Source: JAJRZL01 sp964557855 (GTDB lineage Bacteria; Zixibacteria; MSB-5A5; GN15; FEB-12). From it: a stretch of 64,000 nt of DNA. A model generated the notes under the pieces. It was not told the DNA's origin and did not search any database. It saw only the letters and a program-made list of their open reading frames with translations. This document shows positions 51,126-60,716 of this stretch, piece by piece; the stretch's first letter is position 1; each line of letters starts with the position of its first letter. The stretch is from the NCBI GenBank assembly GCA_964557855.1, contig CAZLBP010000004.1, forward strand, positions 1 through 64,000, given 5' to 3'. A program made the translations under genes and the position numbers.

Positions 51126-52241
51126 CTACAACTCAGCCGTCAAGCCGATGCTGGCGCGATACCCGGTGATATCAATGTTGCCGTCGTTGGCGTCTCCCAT
51201 GGAGTATTCGCCTCCGAGAGACAAGCTTACCTGTTCTCCGAGCTTCGTACCGACCGTGGCGCCCACGCTGACGATGGAAGCGCTGCCGATTTCTGCCTCG
51301 TTTTCTGCTATAGTCCGCAACTGACCATATGGTGTCATACGCCAGCCGTCCCCGGAGCCAAAGGTGACGCTGAGGTTGGCCAGTAATTCGTCTCCGAACA
51401 GCTTCTGAGAGATAAGGTCGGCTGCTTCGGACGTATCGGCCGGCAGCTTGTTGTCGCCGCGGAGGATGTAGCGTAGCGATCCCTGCAGTGTTATGACTCC
51501 AGTTTTGTGCGTAACACCCAATCGACTGTCGAACGTCGGGCTCTGGCGAAAGACCTTGGTGTCCTCCAGCTTGTCGTCGGTGTAGAGGGAGTAAATCACG
51601 TCCACGCTTGCCGTTGTATGCTCACCGGGTAACTCGGCCCCCGCGTTTATGCTGATCATATCTCCCGGGTCATAGTCTCCGGAGGCTTCATACGGTTCAT
51701 AGCTGCCGTTGTATTGATACGTAATCCCGCCGCCGACGAGAAAGCGGTCCAGTTTCTGAGCCACACCGGCCAGCAGGTTGAAACCAAACCCCTCGCCTAA
51801 ACGCCGGAAAGGAAACTGCAGGTAATTCTGTGACAGAAGGTCAAGAATCGCCTGGCCTTCTGAATCGAGGTTCTTCCGGCCGGTTGGCAGATTGATGCCG
51901 CCCGATAGAAGCAATTGATCTTCCTGCAGAGACTGGCTGAATTGGACCCGAAGATCACCGGCGCCGGAGAGTACCAAATCTTTGCCTAATGAGTCCGCAT
52001 GGGTAACCCCGCTGGCGATGTAGAGTCGCATTTCCAGATTATCCTTCAGCGGCACAAACCCGGTTACAGGCGCCGCCACCTGATTTGATGATGTCTCGAA
52101 AGCACCCTGTGTAACCTCCCACCGGGTATAGATCATCTGGATACCGCCGGAAGCTGGCTGACCGAATTGTATCTGCGCTTGAGTGCGTGCACAACAAAGG
52201 AGCCAAATCAACATTGCTGTGAGCAAGAGTCTCTTAGTCAT
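51126..52241 (-). CDS. Outer-membrane beta-barrel protein
   Basis: 371 aa. A signal peptide (LLLTAMLIWLLCCARTQAQ) is followed by alternating amphipathic strands with aromatic girdles (LEMRLYIASGVTHADSLGKDLVLSGAGDLRVQFSQSL, LQGSLRYILRGDN, VSLSLGGEYSMGDAND), about 14-16 strands, ending in TAEL. No plug or substrate motif is recognised. Its start overlaps the end of the upstream CsgG/TPR gene by eight bases. As partner of two CsgG-domain proteins and a lipoprotein it may form part of an envelope assembly. AAGGGGG precedes the ATG. Confidence 0.7.
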   Translation of the reverse strand: MTKRLLLTAMLIWLLCCARTQAQIQFGQPASGGIQMIYTRWEVTQGAFETSSNQVAAPVTGFVPLKDNLEMRLYIASGVTHADSLGKDLVLSGAGDLRVQFSQSLQEDQLLLSGGINLPTGRKNLDSEGQAILDLLSQNYLQFPFRRLGEGFGFNLLAGVAQKLDRFLVGGGITYQYNGSYEPYEASGDYDPGDMISINAGAELPGEHTTASVDVIYSLYTDDKLEDTKVFRQSPTFDSRLGVTHKTGVITLQGSLRYILRGDNKLPADTSEAADLISQKLFGDELLANLSVTFGSGDGWRMTPYGQLRTIAENEAEIGSASIVSVGATVGTKLGEQVSLSLGGEYSMGDANDGNIDITGYRASIGLTAEL

Positions 52242-53535
52242 CGATGGTCCCCCTTACTACGACCGTACCGGTTCCTCCGGTCTGCGGATCCTCATTGGCG
52301 ATGTCGCCATCATCTACACCAAGCCCGAGACCGGCGTTATTGATCACAGTGACCAGTCGCGAGTCCAGACCCGCAAGGTCGGCTTCCGATACTGTCTCGG
52401 ACAGAGCCGTTGTCTCCAGTGTTTCCAGCGACTCGCCATATGAGGCTCCGGCTTCGGCGGCCCCGGCGCTAGCCTGGAGTTCTTGCTGTGCGGCCTGGAA
52501 ACCGGCGTCGATCTGCAATGCCTGGTTGAACTGCTGTTGCGCCGGGGCGTACATCCCCTGCCGTTCGTATTCCAACCCACGTGAATAGGCCAAAAAAGCC
52601 AAGTAGGACTCCGTCGGCACTTCTTCGATCGCATCCCGTTCTTCCGGGCTTAACGTGATCCCGAGCGTATCGATAATGCGGAATACCATATCTTTCTCGA
52701 TCTGGAATATTTTTTCAAGATCGCCTTCGACAGCCTCGCTCTGCTTGAGTTCTCCGTCGCCGGTGTACACCACGGCGCCGTCGATGCGGATGCCTTCATC
52801 TCCGAGACCCACGACGGTGCCCGTGACCACTTTGTGTGAACCAAGCAACCGTCCGATGCGGGGTGCAGTAGCGGGATCGACCGCTGCCGAGGCGCTGAGT
52901 TCGAGCTCATTCAGGATGGCGTTTAGCTTCTGTCGTTCGACCACTCGCAGGGACCGGACTTTGGCCAGATCGGACGCAATGAAGTCTGTCAGCCCCAGTG
53001 CCAGCGGCTGCAGGTCGGGCGGCAATGACGAACCGTCCAGTCTGGATACCGCGATGGTATTGGATGGGATAGTATCGACGCTGATGGCGGCTTCGTTTTC
53101 GAGCGCTCGCGCTATCTCCTGTTCGATTTTCTTCTTCTGCAGGCGATCCAGATGCGCTCTGGTCATGGAAGCGGTCTTGCCGCCGGGTTTCAGGTTCAGG
53201 GAGGTACCGTACGCCTGGAGGGCGCGGTCCCACATCTCCTGTTTCTCATAGACCAGTCCCAAAAACAGGTTGGTGCGTCCGTCGGGTTTGATGTTGTTAG
53301 CCTGTTTCAGGGCGTCTTCGGCTTTGATCAGGTTTCCCTGTTTGTAGAACGCCACTCCGAGTTCACGCCAGGCCTCGAAATTGGACGGGTTGACCTGCAG
53401 CTCTTTGTAGAAGGCGTCGATTGCCGAATCGTATTGATTTTGATCCAGATGCTTCTTCCCCTGCATGTAGAAGCTCTGAGAGCAGCCGATCAGCAGTGCC
53501 AGCAGGAGAAACGAAATCAGGTTCTTCATGTTCAT
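52234..53535 (-). CDS. TPR lipoprotein with CsgG-like domain
   Basis: 433 aa. Lipobox LIGC at residues 15-18, hence a lipoprotein. TPR units at about 20-130 (ALKQANNIKP, LGLVYEKQEMWDRALQAYGTSLNLKP) precede a CsgG-like domain at about 150-300 (IAVSRLDGSSLPPDLQPLALGLTDFIASDLAKVRSLRVVERQKLNAILNELEL...GSHKVVTGTVVGLGDEGIRIDGAVV). One more TPR and an Ala/Gly-rich C-terminus follow. CsgG proteins form outer-membrane pores for curli export, but stand-alone CsgG domains of this kind are widespread and of unclear function. Paralogue of the next upstream protein. Confidence 0.75.
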   Translation of the reverse strand: MNMKNLISFLLLALLIGCSQSFYMQGKKHLDQNQYDSAIDAFYKELQVNPSNFEAWRELGVAFYKQGNLIKAEDALKQANNIKPDGRTNLFLGLVYEKQEMWDRALQAYGTSLNLKPGGKTASMTRAHLDRLQKKKIEQEIARALENEAAISVDTIPSNTIAVSRLDGSSLPPDLQPLALGLTDFIASDLAKVRSLRVVERQKLNAILNELELSASAAVDPATAPRIGRLLGSHKVVTGTVVGLGDEGIRIDGAVVYTGDGELKQSEAVEGDLEKIFQIEKDMVFRIIDTLGITLSPEERDAIEEVPTESYLAFLAYSRGLEYERQGMYAPAQQQFNQALQIDAGFQAAQQELQASAGAAEAGASYGESLETLETTALSETVSEADLAGLDSRLVTVINNAGLGLGVDDGDIANEDPQTGGTGTVVVRGTIDD

Positions 53536-53570
53536 TCTAATCTCCAGTAACGTCGATCCGGGTCGACGGC

Positions 53571-54626
53571 TCAGCTGGCTAACGGCCGATAAATGTCCAT
53601 TTTCCTTTTGGCTTCTACGAATGAGTTATCCAGCTCGTAGGCTTTCTTGAACAGTTCGTAAGCTTCTTTGTAGTTGTATTTATCCATTTTCTCGAGGCCC
53701 TTGGAGTAATAAGCCATGGCGTCGGTTGACTCGGGTCCGCTTTCCTTGATCGCCTCTTTGACTTCATCGTCGATCGGTACTTCGAGAATCTGGGCCAATT
53801 CTTCGACCAGTTCCTTTTCCAGCTTCACGTAATTCGGTCTACCTTCCTTGTCGACGGAGGCGATGATTTCCGACGTTTCCACGTCGACCACGCGTACCAC
53901 CATGCGCGTGTGATCGTTATCGAGCTGCGTGATGCTGCCGAAGACCATCTTCTGAGCACCGAGGATTTTGCCGACGCGAACCGCCGTCGATTGGTCGACC
54001 TGGCCGGAGCGCTGGAGAGCCAGTTCATCGAGCACGAAATTGATTTTATCCCGCTCAACTACGCGCAGGTCACTGATCTTACCGAAATCGTGTTCGAAAA
54101 AGTCCGCCAGGGCTTTGCCGATCGGCCCCAGCTCTTCCTGGTACTTGCCGATCGAGAAGTTATCAAACTCCATGATGGCGATAGTCTTGACATCGCTAGT
54201 TTGCATATCGGCGCAGTAGAGGGCGTTCTGTGCATTCTGGATGCGGTACCACTCGGTTCTCAATTCGCTTGGCCAGAATTCCCGGGGCAGGCGAATCAAA
54301 CAGGGCCCGACTTTGGCGATCTTCTGAAGATAGTCAATCGAGGCTTTCATGTAGTCGACACCTTTGGAATAGGTCAAAATACTGAGCACCTCGTAAATGG
54401 CGATGCTGTCTTCTGACGTAAGTTCGTCTCTCTTCAAGAGATCCTGGGCGATATGCAGCCCGTCGGCGATTTTCCCGACTGTGTACAAATCTAGAGCTTC
54501 GGATAGTCTATCCGCTACCGATTCGGATTCCTGTGCCCGGACCGATGCCAGAGCACCGACCAAAAGCAGGCAAACAGCCACACTCGCTACTGTCCGGCAA
54601 GTGGTTGTGACGCTTCTCTGTAACAT
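53571..54626 (-). CDS. CsgG-like / TPR exported protein
   Basis: 351 aa from ATG 54,626 (MLQRSVTTTC) with AAGGAG upstream, preferred over an earlier in-frame start at 54,650. Signal peptide VASVAVCLLLVGALASVRA. A helical N-terminal domain (SEALDLYTVGKIADGLHIAQDLLKRDEL) is followed by the CsgG-like core (KTIAIMEFDNFSIGKYQEELGPIGKALADFFEHDFGKISDLRVVERDKINFVLDELALQ...GKILGAQKMVFGSITQLDND) and a final TPR-like segment (YYSKGLEKMDKYNYKEAYELFKKAYELDNSF). It shares the RVVERxKxNxxLxEL motif with its neighbour. Role unknown; probably periplasmic. Confidence 0.75.
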   Translation of the reverse strand: MLQRSVTTTCRTVASVAVCLLLVGALASVRAQESESVADRLSEALDLYTVGKIADGLHIAQDLLKRDELTSEDSIAIYEVLSILTYSKGVDYMKASIDYLQKIAKVGPCLIRLPREFWPSELRTEWYRIQNAQNALYCADMQTSDVKTIAIMEFDNFSIGKYQEELGPIGKALADFFEHDFGKISDLRVVERDKINFVLDELALQRSGQVDQSTAVRVGKILGAQKMVFGSITQLDNDHTRMVVRVVDVETSEIIASVDKEGRPNYVKLEKELVEELAQILEVPIDDEVKEAIKESGPESTDAMAYYSKGLEKMDKYNYKEAYELFKKAYELDNSFVEAKRKMDIYRPLAS

Positions 54627-54704
54627 ACTATTCTCCTTGTGGTATGACATCGTTTTGATTCTACTGTTTCACAATATAGGTATCTCGTATTTCCAGACAA
54701 AGAA

Positions 54705-56252
54705 CTAAATATCGAATTCGTGGTAGTAAGTAAGGCTATCGTTGACTGATATAGTATCCGTGTGCTGCAGCAGGCGGTCGAAGTAGTCAAGTTCCAGTCG
54801 GACAATATGTTGGCCGATTTCGACTTCGAAAGAGAACGGGGTCGGTTTGTGGGTCTCCTTGCCATCGAGAATGATATTGGCTCCCCGAGGACGAGACGCT
54901 ACAATGAGGGTGGTCAAGGTCGGTGTCCTCACCGGAGTGTCGTCGCGCTGCGGGGGCGTCGTAAAACCGTAAGAGCGTTCAATGTAAGCATCGGGTCGGA
55001 TCGTAAGCTCTTCAATGATGGGGCTGTTGGCGGCTCCGGAGCGCTCCAGACGGAGGACAAACGTACCGGTGTCGTGAGTAATAGAGACCTCCGAAGTGTG
55101 TTCCGCGACAAGGCTGTCCGCAAGATAAACGGCGTCAGCCATGGGCGTCACCTTGAGAGCAATCTCGCCGGTGGCTGGAACGCTCGAGGCCGGTGTGATC
55201 AGGGTATCCCGGGCAAGGACGCCGGGATCAATTGCCGATGATCCCGTATCGGCCTTGGTTATATTTCCGTCCGCGATATCTTCGGATGTCAACAGCCGGG
55301 AAATACCGAAAACCAGCAGAGCCAGGACAATGGTCCCGCCTAGTCCGATCAGAACCGACTTCATCTTATTGCCCGCCGGTTTCGAGTGCTTCCTGGAACG
55401 GAACGCCACTGTTTTGTCTTCGGTGGGAGCCTTTGGTGATATCCCGGCCCCGGCCTCTTTCAGGGCCTGCTTCATTTCATCGGCAGTGGCGAACCGCTTC
55501 GACGGGTCCTTTTGCAGCGACTTGAGAATAATCTTTTCCAGCGGTTTGGGGATATCCGGATTGAGCTTGCGAGGGGAGGGGGGCTCATTGAACATCTTGC
55601 AGTCACGGATGGCGAATTCGTTGTCTCCCTTGAAAGGGCATTCCCCGGTCAACAGACGGAATAAGGTGGTCCCAACCGCATATATGTCGACCAGCGTGTA
55701 ATTTGTATCGGCGGAAGGTGTGAACTGCTCGGGAGCCATGTAGGCCGGAGTACCGCAAGCCATTCCGGCTGCAGTCAGCTGGGGGTCGGATTCACCTTTG
55801 GCGATGCCGAAATCGATTATCTTGACCTTTCCGGATTTGTCGATCATGATATTATTGGGTTTTATATCGCGGTGAGAGATCCCCTTCTTGTGGGCAAAAC
55901 TGAGCGTATCCAGTACGTCGTCAATGACCCTCAAAGCCTCGGGTACGGTCATGCGATTCTCTTTGTCAACGATTTCTTCGAGAGTGGCGCCGTTGATGAA
56001 GTCCATTACGATGACGGTATCCTCACCGTGGGAGAAGAAGTGCCTGATACTGCAGACATTAGGGTGGCCGTCGAGAAGGGCCATCTTATCGGCCTCCTGG
56101 ATAAAGCGATCGGCCAGGCGCGGGTCGGTCAGGACTTTGAGTATGACTCTCAGGCTCGGCACGTCTTTGTGGACCCCCAGATAGACTTTGGCCATTCCGC
56201 CGGCGCCGATTTGCTCGATGATTTTGTACCGACCGATAAATTGCTCTTCCAT
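54705..56252 (-). CDS. Membrane-bound Ser/Thr protein kinase with PEGA-like domain
   Basis: 515 aa. An intact Hanks-type kinase domain occupies residues 1-270: G-loop IGAGGM, Lys39 (VILK), catalytic HRDIKPNN (127-134), DFG (147-149) and APE (173-175). A transmembrane helix at about 300-318 (LIGLGGTIVLALLVFGISRL) divides the cytoplasmic kinase from a periplasmic part ending in a PEGA-type domain (LIVASRPRGANIILDGKETHKPTPFSFEVEIGQHIVRLELD). It heads the operon with two CsgG-like proteins, a barrel and a lipoprotein, so it may signal on envelope state. Such kinases can also control T6SS through FHA proteins, but no FHA gene lies here. Confidence 0.92.
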   Translation of the reverse strand: MEEQFIGRYKIIEQIGAGGMAKVYLGVHKDVPSLRVILKVLTDPRLADRFIQEADKMALLDGHPNVCSIRHFFSHGEDTVIVMDFINGATLEEIVDKENRMTVPEALRVIDDVLDTLSFAHKKGISHRDIKPNNIMIDKSGKVKIIDFGIAKGESDPQLTAAGMACGTPAYMAPEQFTPSADTNYTLVDIYAVGTTLFRLLTGECPFKGDNEFAIRDCKMFNEPPSPRKLNPDIPKPLEKIILKSLQKDPSKRFATADEMKQALKEAGAGISPKAPTEDKTVAFRSRKHSKPAGNKMKSVLIGLGGTIVLALLVFGISRLLTSEDIADGNITKADTGSSAIDPGVLARDTLITPASSVPATGEIALKVTPMADAVYLADSLVAEHTSEVSITHDTGTFVLRLERSGAANSPIIEELTIRPDAYIERSYGFTTPPQRDDTPVRTPTLTTLIVASRPRGANIILDGKETHKPTPFSFEVEIGQHIVRLELDYFDRLLQHTDTISVNDSLTYYHEFDI

Positions 56253-56314
56253 AACTCCTTATATAACCAAGTCGGGGCGAGTATTCAATAAATAAGGTCG
56301 TCCGGGTGAAAGCT

Positions 56315-58759
56315 CTAGTTCTCGTCTATCGTGGGATCCAGAATCAGTACACTTTTCGCGTGCTCCTTCACCCGCTTCCTGCTGAACGGTACCGTCCAGT
56401 AGCGGCCGGTTCGCCACAACTCGTTGAAATCGAAGAAGTGTTCGCTCATCGGGTTGCCGGAGTTGCCGGCCGGCAATACCATTTGGGCATTGTCAATATC
56501 GGCAAAATCGATGACGAAGCGCCAGGACGGTCCCACGATCGACTCATAGTGACCATCGGATCTCGTCACCGTGAATGAGGAGTTGAGTGTTCCGGAGGTT
56601 CCGCTCCAGGGCCAGGGACCCTGCGCCAGGTCCAGCAGCGAACCGAAGATCGGCACGATCGCCATCGGGTGACGCATACTCAAAGAGTGAATCTCTCCCC
56701 AGGTGCTGTCGTCGATCTGTTCCAGAGTGTTTTGCAGAGCCTGCAGTCCAATCTCTACTGCCGTTTCAATCCGGTTCGCAGTCGTTTGATCGTCAACCCA
56801 TTCATGGCCGGGATCGCGGTATTTCTCCATCAGGATCGGGCGTTTGATTCCTCCGGCAAGATTCCCCAGTTCGTCTTCGAAGACCGCTTGCGGAAGTTCA
56901 TTCAGAAACGACATCATGAGTGCCGTTTCGTGCGAGGACTGCCCGGTATTGCCATCCCACGATCTGATGAGTTCCGCACGGGCAGTGTCGCCCATGCGCT
57001 CAAGGAGTCCGACGACTTCATTTTGCCAGAGCAGCAGGGAGGCATCGATGGTATCCAACTGAAACGCCATCATGTCACTGAGGGAAAGCCTGTCTTTCGA
57101 TTCCAGCAGATGCGTCAGTCGGAGAATGCGGTCCGGGGCGAAGTTACCCGTGATATGCGGGGCGCGCTGTGGGATGTTGTTGCAGTTGGCCAGGTATCCC
57201 CGGTCGGGATTGAACGCATGAGGCGTTTGTTCGAGCGGATAGTAACCCTGCCAGTCATATTCCTTATTCCATCCCGGCAGCGGTTGTTTCCCGGAGCCAA
57301 CCGGTCGTACCGGCAGCGGCGTCCCCAACTGGTAGCCGATATTGCCCGTCGAATCGGTGTACAGCCAGTTGGCATCGAGAGCGCCCATGCTGGTGACGAT
57401 CTTCCTGAACGATGAGAAATCCGCGACGTCCATGAGTCCAAACGCTGCGGATGCGGCTTCGTTCAGTTCGGCATCGAAGCCTGCCCAACGAAGGGCGAGC
57501 ACGCGGTTGTCATCGAATCTGTCCGCCTCAATCGGGCCGTGCCGGGTCCACCTTGAGCCTATGATCAATGATGTGTCCCAACCGGCTACGGTTATCGTGT
57601 CTTGATAGATATCGAATGACCTCCACACCGCGGAATCAGCGTCCGCTATGTCAGAGGGACCGTTATGGGGATTCCGGATGCTGAACAAATACTGCGAGCT
57701 GTCATGCGGGTTGATGAATTCTTTATAGTAGTCGGTAATATCGATGCCGGCGGCCGTGAAACACCAGGCCGCCTGTCCGTTATGCCCCATGATAATGAAC
57801 GGCAGACCGGGAATGGAGATTCCCAACGCTTCAAGTCCCGTCTCCTCGATGTGCACCCCGACCGCATACCAAAACTGTGGCAGGCGAGTTATCTCCAGGT
57901 GCGGGTCGCCGGCCAGCATGGCCCGACTACTGGCGCTTCTAGTCGGAGCTATAACCCAGCCGTTGGAGGAGGTGGAGGGTCGTGAAACCGGAATCACGAA
58001 TCGGTTCTTACGCGTTATGCCTGACAATTCAGCGCGCATGCGCGCCGGATTTTCGTTCGAAATGCTTCCGTGACCGGGAGAATCATCAGTTGCGGGGACC
58101 GTTACCGGCGCCCAATCCGGATAGTCGGAAATTAGCCGTTGAAATTGCTCTTCTGTCACTACTTGAGCTAGATTGAGAAAGAACTCTTCGCTGTTCTGGA
58201 GGGCATCGGAATACCAGGTCTCGAAACTCAAGATGGTCAGGCAATCGAAGATTGTCCATTTTTCGAATGGCGCGGGCAGGAGATAGAATTCGAAGGGCAG
58301 GGTACGGCAGTTATCGACGTACGCGTTGACGCCGTCGGCGTACGCCTTGAGCCTGTCATGATTGGAGCTGCTGAGATTTTCAAGAGCCTTTTTTGCGGAG
58401 CGATGATGGCCGAATCTTCTCTGATCGATATCGAACCTAAGAGTCATTTCGCCGAGGAGCTCGGACAGTCTTCCCTGCGAGACACGGCGCAGCAGTTCCA
58501 TTTGAAATAACCTGTCGGCGGCGTGCTGCCACCCCAGTGCGAAGAAGCTATCGTGTTCTGTCGTTGCCCAGATTTGAGGTACGCCAAGTGAGTCGTACGT
58601 TATCTCGACCGATCGTTGCAATCCATCCAGAGCCAGCGAACCGTTGGTTGGCGGCAAAGAGAATTTCAGCACCGTGTAGATCGCCGTTACGAAGCCGACC
58701 AACAGTGCGAACAGGGTGATCGACACTGCCTTGAGTAGACGTTTGGTTTTGAGTTTCAT
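56315..58759 (-). CDS. Penicillin acylase family protein (Ntn hydrolase)
   Basis: 814 aa with one N-terminal hydrophobic segment (ISITLFALLVGFVTAIYTVLKF), so exported or anchored. The alpha-chain segment ends before the nucleophile Ser265 of SNGW (residues 265-268, in PSTSSNGWVIAP), where autoprocessing exposes the N-terminal Ser of the beta chain. Further landmarks are AGDPHLEITRLPQFWYAVGVH, PGLPFIIMGHNGQAAWCFTAAG and the late HALP-like NRGYLANCNN and GNSGNPMSEHFFDF. Family members hydrolyse amides (beta-lactams, acyl-homoserine lactones, cyclic amides); the substrate here is unknown. It is 18 bases downstream of the symporter gene. Confidence 0.9.
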   Translation of the reverse strand: MKLKTKRLLKAVSITLFALLVGFVTAIYTVLKFSLPPTNGSLALDGLQRSVEITYDSLGVPQIWATTEHDSFFALGWQHAADRLFQMELLRRVSQGRLSELLGEMTLRFDIDQRRFGHHRSAKKALENLSSSNHDRLKAYADGVNAYVDNCRTLPFEFYLLPAPFEKWTIFDCLTILSFETWYSDALQNSEEFFLNLAQVVTEEQFQRLISDYPDWAPVTVPATDDSPGHGSISNENPARMRAELSGITRKNRFVIPVSRPSTSSNGWVIAPTRSASSRAMLAGDPHLEITRLPQFWYAVGVHIEETGLEALGISIPGLPFIIMGHNGQAAWCFTAAGIDITDYYKEFINPHDSSQYLFSIRNPHNGPSDIADADSAVWRSFDIYQDTITVAGWDTSLIIGSRWTRHGPIEADRFDDNRVLALRWAGFDAELNEAASAAFGLMDVADFSSFRKIVTSMGALDANWLYTDSTGNIGYQLGTPLPVRPVGSGKQPLPGWNKEYDWQGYYPLEQTPHAFNPDRGYLANCNNIPQRAPHITGNFAPDRILRLTHLLESKDRLSLSDMMAFQLDTIDASLLLWQNEVVGLLERMGDTARAELIRSWDGNTGQSSHETALMMSFLNELPQAVFEDELGNLAGGIKRPILMEKYRDPGHEWVDDQTTANRIETAVEIGLQALQNTLEQIDDSTWGEIHSLSMRHPMAIVPIFGSLLDLAQGPWPWSGTSGTLNSSFTVTRSDGHYESIVGPSWRFVIDFADIDNAQMVLPAGNSGNPMSEHFFDFNELWRTGRYWTVPFSRKRVKEHAKSVLILDPTIDEN

Positions 58760-58777
58760 ACCAAAGGCGGCAACAGA

Positions 58778-60253
58778 CTACTTCTCGGCCTCTGTCCGGG
58801 AAGAAGAGGTTGTCAGGGTTACCAGCCAGACGGCGAGGAATGCCAGAATGAAGGCCGGTACCAGTTCGTAAACCACGGCCTTCAGGGAGGCGACGTTTCG
58901 CCAGATGACGGTGACGATACTGCCGGTCAGCATGCCGGCGATGGCGCCCGCTTTGTTGGTCCTGTTCCAGAGCAAACCCAGTATAACAACCGGACCGAAT
59001 GAAGCGCCCAGCGCCGACCAGGCGTAGAGCACGAACTCGAATATCACGCGGTTTTCCGTAAGTGCGAAAAAGACAGAAATGATCGCCAATATTACCAAGA
59101 CCATGCGATCAGTAAGTACGATACGCCGGTATTGGTGTTTCTCTGATGCCGCTTGCTTCCTGAAGTACGACAGGACGTCCCGCGAGAGAGTCGATGACAC
59201 GACTATCAACTGGGAATCGGCAGTGGAGCAGATAGCGGAGACAATAGCGGCAATCACGAATCCTCCCAGGACCGGCGGCAGGAATTCGCTGACGGCATGG
59301 GGGAGAGCTTGCTCCGGATCTTCCATGACTCCAAAATATATTTTGGCAAACAGACCGAAGAAAACGGCTCCGATATAGACAAGTGCCATCCATGTGATGG
59401 CAATGGCGCCGCCCCTGCGTACCGAGGGGGCATCTTTAACGGCCATGAATCGCGACAGCACGTGCGGTTGTCCCGGGTATCCGAGCCCAATGCCGAGGAG
59501 GCCAATGACGAAGCCGAATGCCAAAAATCCGGTCTTGCCGCTCGTCCCGGAGAGAATGAGAGAGCCCGAAGGCTCCGCGGCAGCATCGAATGCCTGAGCG
59601 CCGGCCATAAAGGCCTCCCAGCCGCCGACCTTGATGAGGGTGATTATGGGCATGCCGATCAACGCCACGAACATGAAGCCGGCCTGGATGACGTCGGTCC
59701 AGCATATAGCGCGGAAGCCGCCGGTGATAGTATATGTAAGAATGACTCCGGCGCCGATCAAGACGCCCAGCCAATAGGGCAGATGAAACACGGCATCAAA
59801 AGCCTTGCCGGCGGCGTTCATCTGGGCCGCGACGTACCCCAGCATGGCCAGCGTGATAATGACGATCGGTATTACTCGCAGCCAGGTGGAATTGGCGTCA
59901 AATCGATGCCCGATGAATTGTGGCAGCGTAACGGATCCGGCATCGGTGGTGTACCGGCGCAGGCGCTCGGCGATGATAAACCAGTTGAACAGGTAACCGG
60001 CTGCTATGCCGGGCACGATCCAGAAGGTCGACATGCCAAACAGATAAGCCTCACCTACGAGTCCCAACATGACCCAGCCCGATTCGGCGCTGGCGGAGGC
60101 GGAGAGGGCCGAGACGAACGGTCCCAGCTCTCGATTGGCCAGGACGAAGTCGTCTTCGGTTTCTTTCCTCAGTTTCGAAGAGTACAGCCCGATAAAGACT
60201 ATGCCGGCGGTATAGATGATAAACGAAATGGTCAGTATAGTCTGGGATTCCAC
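58778..60253 (-). CDS. Sodium/solute symporter (PutP-like, SSS family)
   Basis: 491 aa with about 13 transmembrane helices. Landmarks of the SSS family: SGWVMLGLVGEAYLFG, the GGF-type TYTITGGFRAICWTDVIQAGFMF, GYPGQPHVLSRFMAVKD and AAIVSAICSTADSQLIVVSSTLSRD. The sequence is closest in style to sodium/proline symporters (the PGQPHVLSRFMA block). It imports a small substrate with sodium. It is transcribed with the penicillin acylase downstream; import of a product released by that enzyme is a possible link. Confidence 0.9.
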   Translation of the reverse strand: MESQTILTISFIIYTAGIVFIGLYSSKLRKETEDDFVLANRELGPFVSALSASASAESGWVMLGLVGEAYLFGMSTFWIVPGIAAGYLFNWFIIAERLRRYTTDAGSVTLPQFIGHRFDANSTWLRVIPIVIITLAMLGYVAAQMNAAGKAFDAVFHLPYWLGVLIGAGVILTYTITGGFRAICWTDVIQAGFMFVALIGMPIITLIKVGGWEAFMAGAQAFDAAAEPSGSLILSGTSGKTGFLAFGFVIGLLGIGLGYPGQPHVLSRFMAVKDAPSVRRGGAIAITWMALVYIGAVFFGLFAKIYFGVMEDPEQALPHAVSEFLPPVLGGFVIAAIVSAICSTADSQLIVVSSTLSRDVLSYFRKQAASEKHQYRRIVLTDRMVLVILAIISVFFALTENRVIFEFVLYAWSALGASFGPVVILGLLWNRTNKAGAIAGMLTGSIVTVIWRNVASLKAVVYELVPAFILAFLAVWLVTLTTSSSRTEAEK

Positions 60254-60716
60254 GACGTGTTCCTCAGCGTTTCATGGGTATCAATGGCTCACGGCCTCAA
60301 AGTAGGGCGCCGGCAGCTCAAATCAACAAGATTTATCGATAGCGACACCTGGATAGCAGGGCCGGTCCGAGGCTGGGGCTGTGATACAAGTGGCAAGTGA
60401 GCCGAATGGTTGCTGATTGCGCGGATGCGGATTCGGGTCTGTTGGGGGTGTAGGGCAGGCCCGGGACGGACCTGCTTTTCGGGTGGCAGGTCCGAAGCGG
60501 ACCTGCCCTACATATTCACCGGATCGGTGGGGCAAGCCCCATCGCTACGTGCATGAGAGAACAGCTTCATTTCAATACCTGACTCGATCCAAGCGGACGT
60601 GCAGAATATCAGCTGACCTTCTCTCACCGCTTGACTTAAGTCATTCTGAAAATCGTACCATCGGCCGAGATTTGTCTGAAATGGACAATGTAGACCAAAC
60701 AGGACGGAGTGTGAAT
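60254..60716. other. 463-bp intergenic region with inverted repeats
   Basis: No gene seen; the plus-strand open frame from 60,417 has no support before 60,717. GTAGGGCAGG (60,450-60,459) pairs with CCTGCCCTAC (60,502-60,511). GGACCTGC (60,468-60,475) and GCAGGTCC (60,486-60,493) pair inside. GGGGC-AA-GCCCC follows (60,529-60,540). This cluster looks like a dispersed repeat unit. Confidence 0.65.

Noticed and set aside
52243..53251. Plus-strand ORFs opposite the CsgG/TPR gene
   Set aside because: Ser/Arg/Pro-rich mirror frames of a well-supported minus-strand gene.
60417..60716. Long 5' extension of the iron-sulfur protein ORF
   Set aside because: It runs through inverted repeats and gives an unrelated Arg/Gly-rich peptide; ATG 60,717 has a ribosome site.
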